Shown in pieces: positions 7,101 to 9,716 of a stretch of 9,716 nucleotides of DNA. The notes beneath the pieces were generated by a model. The model searched no databases. It was not told where the DNA came from and worked only from the letters and a program-made list of their open reading frames with translations. Every line of letters begins with the position of its first letter. Position 1 is the stretch's first letter. Source of the stretch: Bacteroidota bacterium (GTDB lineage: Bacteria > Bacteroidota > Bacteroidia > B-17B0 > Aurantibacillaceae); assembly GCA_025359355.1 (NCBI GenBank), contig JANYGR010000275.1, positions 1 through 9,716 on the forward strand, given 5' to 3'. A program made the position numbers and the translations under genes.

Positions 7101-8559
7101 TATAGTTGTTATAAGTAATAGCTTGTATATTACCATCTAACTTAGTATTCATACTTTTTGCCTCAAAACCTTTACCCTTAATTTTAGCAGAAAGTGAAAC
7201 AGGGCCAACTACACCTACACTTGGAAATAATTTTGAAATATTAAAATTATTAGATTGAAGCGTTCCTGAATATTCTACAAGCTTAGTATCAGTTACATTT
7301 TTTAATGCTAAATCCGTTTTTACACTACCAATAGCCGTTTTCAAAGTACCATAAGCTACAAAATCATCTAACAATCCATCAAACTTTCCTTTGTAATCAA
7401 TCACGCCTAATTTGCTAAATTCGTTAGGTAACTTTAAATAAGTGGGTTTAGTGAAGGGAGGTAATGGAAATGACTCTAAATCAGCTTTAGATGTTCTTAA
7501 TTTTTCAGCATCAAAATGAATAAACGTAGTCTTAAAATCAGGTAAGCCGGTCATACTGATATCGCCTTTAAACTCAGTATTCTTACCGTATGTAACATCC
7601 ATTTTGGTTCCACTCAGATCGTTCACAAAGCCACGAACCTTCCCTTTAATTAAAAAGGTTTCATTAAACCCATTAATATATTCGGCAAAATAAGTAACAT
7701 CTTTCATACACAACTTTGTGCTGTCTTTCAAATTTCCCTTCATATAAATCTTCGTAATAAAATCAGTGTAATCAATCCAATGATCATATTTGAATTGAAG
7801 ACTGCCTTTCACTAAACTACATTCTGTTTGCAAATACAAACTATCACAATTAAGCTCTGTGGATGAGACACGAGCCTTTGTTGTTAAATTTTTAAGTACG
7901 ATGCCGCACTGCTCCTTCGCACTTAAATGTGTTATTTGTGCAAAAATAGTATCACCTCTAAAATCTATATCTGAAAGCTTACCGTACAGATTTGACACAT
8001 GAATGTTGTTGTAATTCATGTTTTGAACTACCTTGCTAGTGTCCCTTAACAAATGATAGGTGAAATCTACATTATTTAATTTCAACGCTCCATACTTAAT
8101 AATCCAAGGAGCAGAAGTATTTTTTTTAGTGGTATCTGTTGATGCAAAATAATCGGCTAAGAATTGAAAATTAAAATCTTCTTCATTTTTATATTTCAAC
8201 AACTTTACTTTCACATCTGTCAATTCGGCTTCATCAAAGTTTAAATGGCGCAATTCATAATCGAAGCCGCTAACATCAAGTCGAATGCTTTTGCCTGATA
8301 CAAGTGTATCGCCATGCTTATCTCCCACAAAAATTCCTTCGAGCGTTACATTTTTGACGAATGAAATTTTAAGTCTATCAATTTCTACTTTGGTACCAAG
8401 TTCCTTACTAAGGTAATTGGTTGCTCGATGAGCTGCCCAAGTTTGAAACGTTTCTGTTTGCCCAACAAAAAATAACGTCAATAAAAGTACAAGCACCAAT
8501 AATACCGAAAACAATACTGTTTTCAATAATATTCTTGTAATTTTACCGAGCATTTTCAT
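4111..8559 (-). CDS. tamB: TamB-family translocation/assembly module protein
   Basis: A 1482-residue envelope protein of the TamB/AsmA-like repeating beta-groove family. An N-terminal signal anchor (about residues 10-33, rich in Leu and Val) fixes it in the inner membrane. It is followed by an AsmA-like start ('LSKELGTKVEIDRLKISFVKN'), about 1000 residues of repetitive beta-strand sequence, and the C-terminal TamB domain (roughly 1040-1450). Family signatures there include 'GKNDFIHF' (about 1127-1134), 'DITFGIDLPT' and 'RQVFSLLLLRSFITP' (about 1310-1324), a Gly/Ala-rich stretch (about 1326-1345), and the ending 'GIFYREEFENLSELFRRYL'. TamB proteins bridge the periplasm and act in outer-membrane protein assembly and anterograde phospholipid transport. 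In Bacteroidota the usual partner is a BamA-type barrel (TamL), which is not in this window. ATG at 8559 or the in-frame ATG at 8553 are equally possible starts. The gene is intact and divergent from tsaD. Confidence 0.95.
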   Translation of the reverse strand: MKMLGKITRILLKTVLFSVLLVLVLLLTLFFVGQTETFQTWAAHRATNYLSKELGTKVEIDRLKISFVKNVTLEGIFVGDKHGDTLVSGKSIRLDVSGFDYELRHLNFDEAELTDVKVKLLKYKNEEDFNFQFLADYFASTDTTKKNTSAPWIIKYGALKLNNVDFTYHLLRDTSKVVQNMNYNNIHVSNLYGKLSDIDFRGDTIFAQITHLSAKEQCGIVLKNLTTKARVSSTELNCDSLYLQTECSLVKGSLQFKYDHWIDYTDFITKIYMKGNLKDSTKLCMKDVTYFAEYINGFNETFLIKGKVRGFVNDLSGTKMDVTYGKNTEFKGDISMTGLPDFKTTFIHFDAEKLRTSKADLESFPLPPFTKPTYLKLPNEFSKLGVIDYKGKFDGLLDDFVAYGTLKTAIGSVKTDLALKNVTDTKLVEYSGTLQSNNFNISKLFPSVGVVGPVSLSAKIKGKGFEAKSMNTKLDGNIQAITYNNYKYENVKVDGLFKDNIFKGDLISKDPNADFDFDGTIDFNKKVPKMDFISTINNFDLEKTHLSTPQLNGKVSSQILINLSGDDIDNLSGLVNFDNTIYTNSEKQYTLSSFNLELDQSTTTKNIKLNSNIANLQLSGKYKLSTLPNAFKQYFNAYFPTFFKTTTRHIYNDKAEITVKVKNFTIVKELFLKKLMISPNTIVDGSFDAGINYLYLNTTSDQVNYNGVKFKQNNLIINSLPHGINVLYNSKKINITDSFAFQNPSVNITSNDRTSKFDIGWNNFISPNNAGNITGNAYFGNTKADISIEKSKFTIADSTWQLVKENIISIDTAYAVTVNPITLYNQNQLITFDGILSAKHEDKINVFIQNFKLNQFNVLLVHSQISLDGTVTGNVNVNAAFGQTIINSDINFNQFIFNNRLIGNGEIKSEYNPEKEAMSINGYSAFGSDLDGNQLKNFQFNGFYYPKKTTENLDITFRAEPLDISLLQPFLKGIMTIKRGYINGIGTITGTLDRPDINGKFKLLSSVILVDFLNVQYSLSGNVEIKPTQINFDNIEVRDKVGNSGVLSGNIFHDNFKNMRIDFDVNTNKLMLLNTTSANNSTYYGTAYASGNAGLYGFLDDIKMEINMKTNAGTHMYIPLDGPAEMGKNDFIHFVTKDTIKQITNVTPSNFSLDFNLEATPDAEVQLIFDEKSGDVIKARGEGNLNMKINSKGKFDMFGDYNLTSGDYLFTLENFITKKFDIQKGSNIKWNGNVYKAVIDIEAVYRQRASVRPIYPADSSGKRYPVECKLYMRNKLTQPDITFGIDLPTIDENSRSIIKSILSDPNELNRQVFSLLLLRSFITPVSVSGGGGISASGAAAATGSEMLSNKLSNWLNGVTRDIDVGVNYRPGTGLSNDQLDLTLNKQLFNNRLTIDGNFGVNNNANKSSNSSNLIGDVTIEYKLSQSGRYRVKGFNRSNDNTQILNSGGPFTQGVGIFYREEFENLSELFRRYLNKIKKKNNS

Positions 8560-8573
8560 TGAGCATAAAAATA

Positions 8574-9602
8574 ATGATTAATACTGAGGATATATATATT
8601 TTAGGCATCGAATCGAGTTGCGATGATACCTCATGCGCGATTATAAAAAATGGCCTTCTATTATCAAATGTAACTGCCAATCAAAGCATTCATGAACAAT
8701 ACGGTGGTGTTATACCTGAATTAGCTGGTAGAGATCATCAAAAAAATATAGTACCCGTTGTGAATGCTGCCATTAAAAAAGCAAATGCCAATTTATCACA
8801 AATTAGCGCTATTGCTGTAACGCGAGGCCCTGGTTTAAGTGGCAGTTTGTTAGTGGGGCTATCCTTTGCGAAATCATTATCGCTGGCATTACAAATTCCT
8901 TTGATAGAAGTAAATCACATGCAAGGTCACATATTAGCCCATTTTATTGAGGAAGCAGACAACAACAAACAACCTGAATTTCCATTTTTATGTTTAACGG
9001 TGAGCGGTGGGCATACACAGATAGTAAAAATTACTTCGCATTTGCAATTTGAATTACTTGCTGAAACCGAAGATGATGCTGTGGGTGAAGCGTTTGATAA
9101 GGCTGCCAAAATTTTAGGACTGCCCTACCCTGGTGGTCCATTAATAGATAAATATGCAAAGCTCGGAGATGCTAGTAAATATAAGTTTCCTATGCCACAG
9201 CTTAAAAATAATAACTATAGTTTTAGTGGCATCAAAACTTCTTTTTTATACTTTATTCAAGAGCATGTAAAAGAAAATCCCAATTTTATTTCTGAGAACT
9301 TGAATGATATTTGCGCGTCTTACCAAGCTCATCTAATAAAGTATTTACTCAAAAATGTATTAGCCGTCAGTAAAGAAACTAACATTAAACAAATAGCCAT
9401 TGCTGGAGGTGTGTCCGCCAATTCAGTATTAAGAACCGAATTAGATGTATTAGGAAAAAAACACCAATGGCAAACTTATATTCCAAAATTTGAATATTGC
9501 ACCGATAATGCCGCTATGATTGCTATAACAGGTTATTATAAATTTTTACAAAAAGAGTTTTGTGGATTAGATGCGACTCCATTAGCAAGGTATGATATTT
9601 AG
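8574..9602 (+). CDS. tsaD: TsaD, tRNA N6-threonylcarbamoyladenosine (t6A37) transferase subunit
   Basis: A 342-residue cytosolic enzyme of the Kae1/TsaD/Qri7 family. It transfers the threonylcarbamoyl group from threonylcarbamoyl-AMP to A37 of ANN-decoding tRNAs, working with TsaB and TsaE. Visible motifs are 'GIESSCDDTS' (11-20), 'NHMQGH' with the metal ligands H115 and H119, 'SGGHTQ' (144-149), 'GEAFDKAAK' (171-179), 'FSGIKT' (217-222), 'AGGVSAN' (277-283) and 'CTDNAAMIA' with metal ligand D311. The length is normal for bacteria and no key residue is missing. I start at ATG 8574, which gives MINTEDIYILGIESS, the usual distance to the motif. An in-frame TTG at 8559 would add five residues and overlap the tamB start codon. 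The 14-bp head-to-head gap to tamB means at least part of each promoter lies inside the other gene's coding sequence. Confidence 0.96.
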   Translation: MINTEDIYILGIESSCDDTSCAIIKNGLLLSNVTANQSIHEQYGGVIPELAGRDHQKNIVPVVNAAIKKANANLSQISAIAVTRGPGLSGSLLVGLSFAKSLSLALQIPLIEVNHMQGHILAHFIEEADNNKQPEFPFLCLTVSGGHTQIVKITSHLQFELLAETEDDAVGEAFDKAAKILGLPYPGGPLIDKYAKLGDASKYKFPMPQLKNNNYSFSGIKTSFLYFIQEHVKENPNFISENLNDICASYQAHLIKYLLKNVLAVSKETNIKQIAIAGGVSANSVLRTELDVLGKKHQWQTYIPKFEYCTDNAAMIAITGYYKFLQKEFCGLDATPLARYDI

Positions 9603-9716
9603 TTTTCCCGCAGATAGCGAAGATGTTCGCTGAGAAAATTATCTACCTAGTTTGTAAAATCAATAATCATCAATAAAATAAATCCGCAAAAATTAGCGAA
9701 ATCTGCGGAACTCTTC
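9603..9716. repeat. CGCAGAT-type palindromic intergenic repeat downstream of tsaD
   Basis: The 114 bp after tsaD hold several linked inverted repeats. ccgcagat (9608-9615) is matched by its complement atctgcgg (9701-9708). A local hairpin is formed by agcgaa (9616-9621) and ttcgct (9626-9631) with a 4-nt loop. tccgca (9683-9688) pairs with tgcgga (9704-9709). The core agcgaa occurs again at 9695-9700. Short palindromes built on CGCAGATT/AGCGAA words recur between genes in many Bacteroidota genomes, and this looks like one such element. The hairpin near 9616-9631 may help terminate tsaD, but no T-tract follows it, so I do not call it a terminator. The region runs to the window edge and no gene is visible in it. 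Confidence 0.5.

Noticed and set aside
8927..9109. A 60-codon frame antisense to tsaD
   Set aside because: Its Ser/Ala/Asn-rich sequence is the complement of conserved tsaD codons, including the SGGHTQ and GEAFD motifs, so the open frame is a by-product.
1..9716. Search for a defence system, CRISPR array, integron, phage or conjugative module
   Set aside because: No regularly spaced repeats, nuclease, helicase, methylase, integrase or toxin-antitoxin motifs are visible in any frame I read. The genes are mainly conserved core functions.

Overview
The window is AT-rich DNA from a member of the Bacteroidota. The taxonomic call rests on a recognisable PorQ (type IX secretion), a TamB of the Bacteroidota type beside tsaD, a Bacteroidota-style tryptophan-dioxygenase-family protein, A-rich leaders without clear Shine-Dalgarno sites, and CGCAGAT-type intergenic palindromes. 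PorQ argues for a type IX-secreting lineage (Flavobacteriia, Chitinophagia, Sphingobacteriia or similar). A finer placement cannot be made from the sequence alone.

Layout. Positions 1-2906 hold three minus-strand genes, in transcription order: a DUF3108 secreted protein, a tryptophan 2,3-dioxygenase-family protein and porQ, which runs off the left edge. A perfect 15-bp hairpin with a T-tract separates the DUF3108 gene from the dioxygenase gene. The dioxygenase and porQ genes are 37 bp apart and may be co-transcribed. Positions 3134-4063 form a small plus-strand islet: an unrecognised secreted protein with eight cysteines, then a 46-codon ORF that looks like a lipoprotein leader whose lipobox Cys has become Tyr. 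The islet ends in a rho-independent terminator whose 3' arm covers the last bases of tamB. Positions 4111-8559 are a full-length minus-strand tamB. Divergent from it, 14 bp away, is tsaD (8574-9602), the tRNA t6A-synthesis gene. The last ~110 bp are an intergenic palindromic repeat region.

Functionally, most of the window is conserved core: cell-envelope biogenesis (TamB, PorQ, DUF3108), tRNA modification (TsaD) and one amino-acid-catabolism-type enzyme. I see no mobile element, CRISPR array, tRNA, rRNA, phage gene or multi-gene defence cassette, and no convincing undescribed system. The least explained part is the 3.1-4.1 kb islet. Three starts deserve correction against longest-ORF calls (dioxygenase, DUF3108 protein, eight-Cys protein), tsaD more likely starts at an internal ATG, and porQ must start at TTG.
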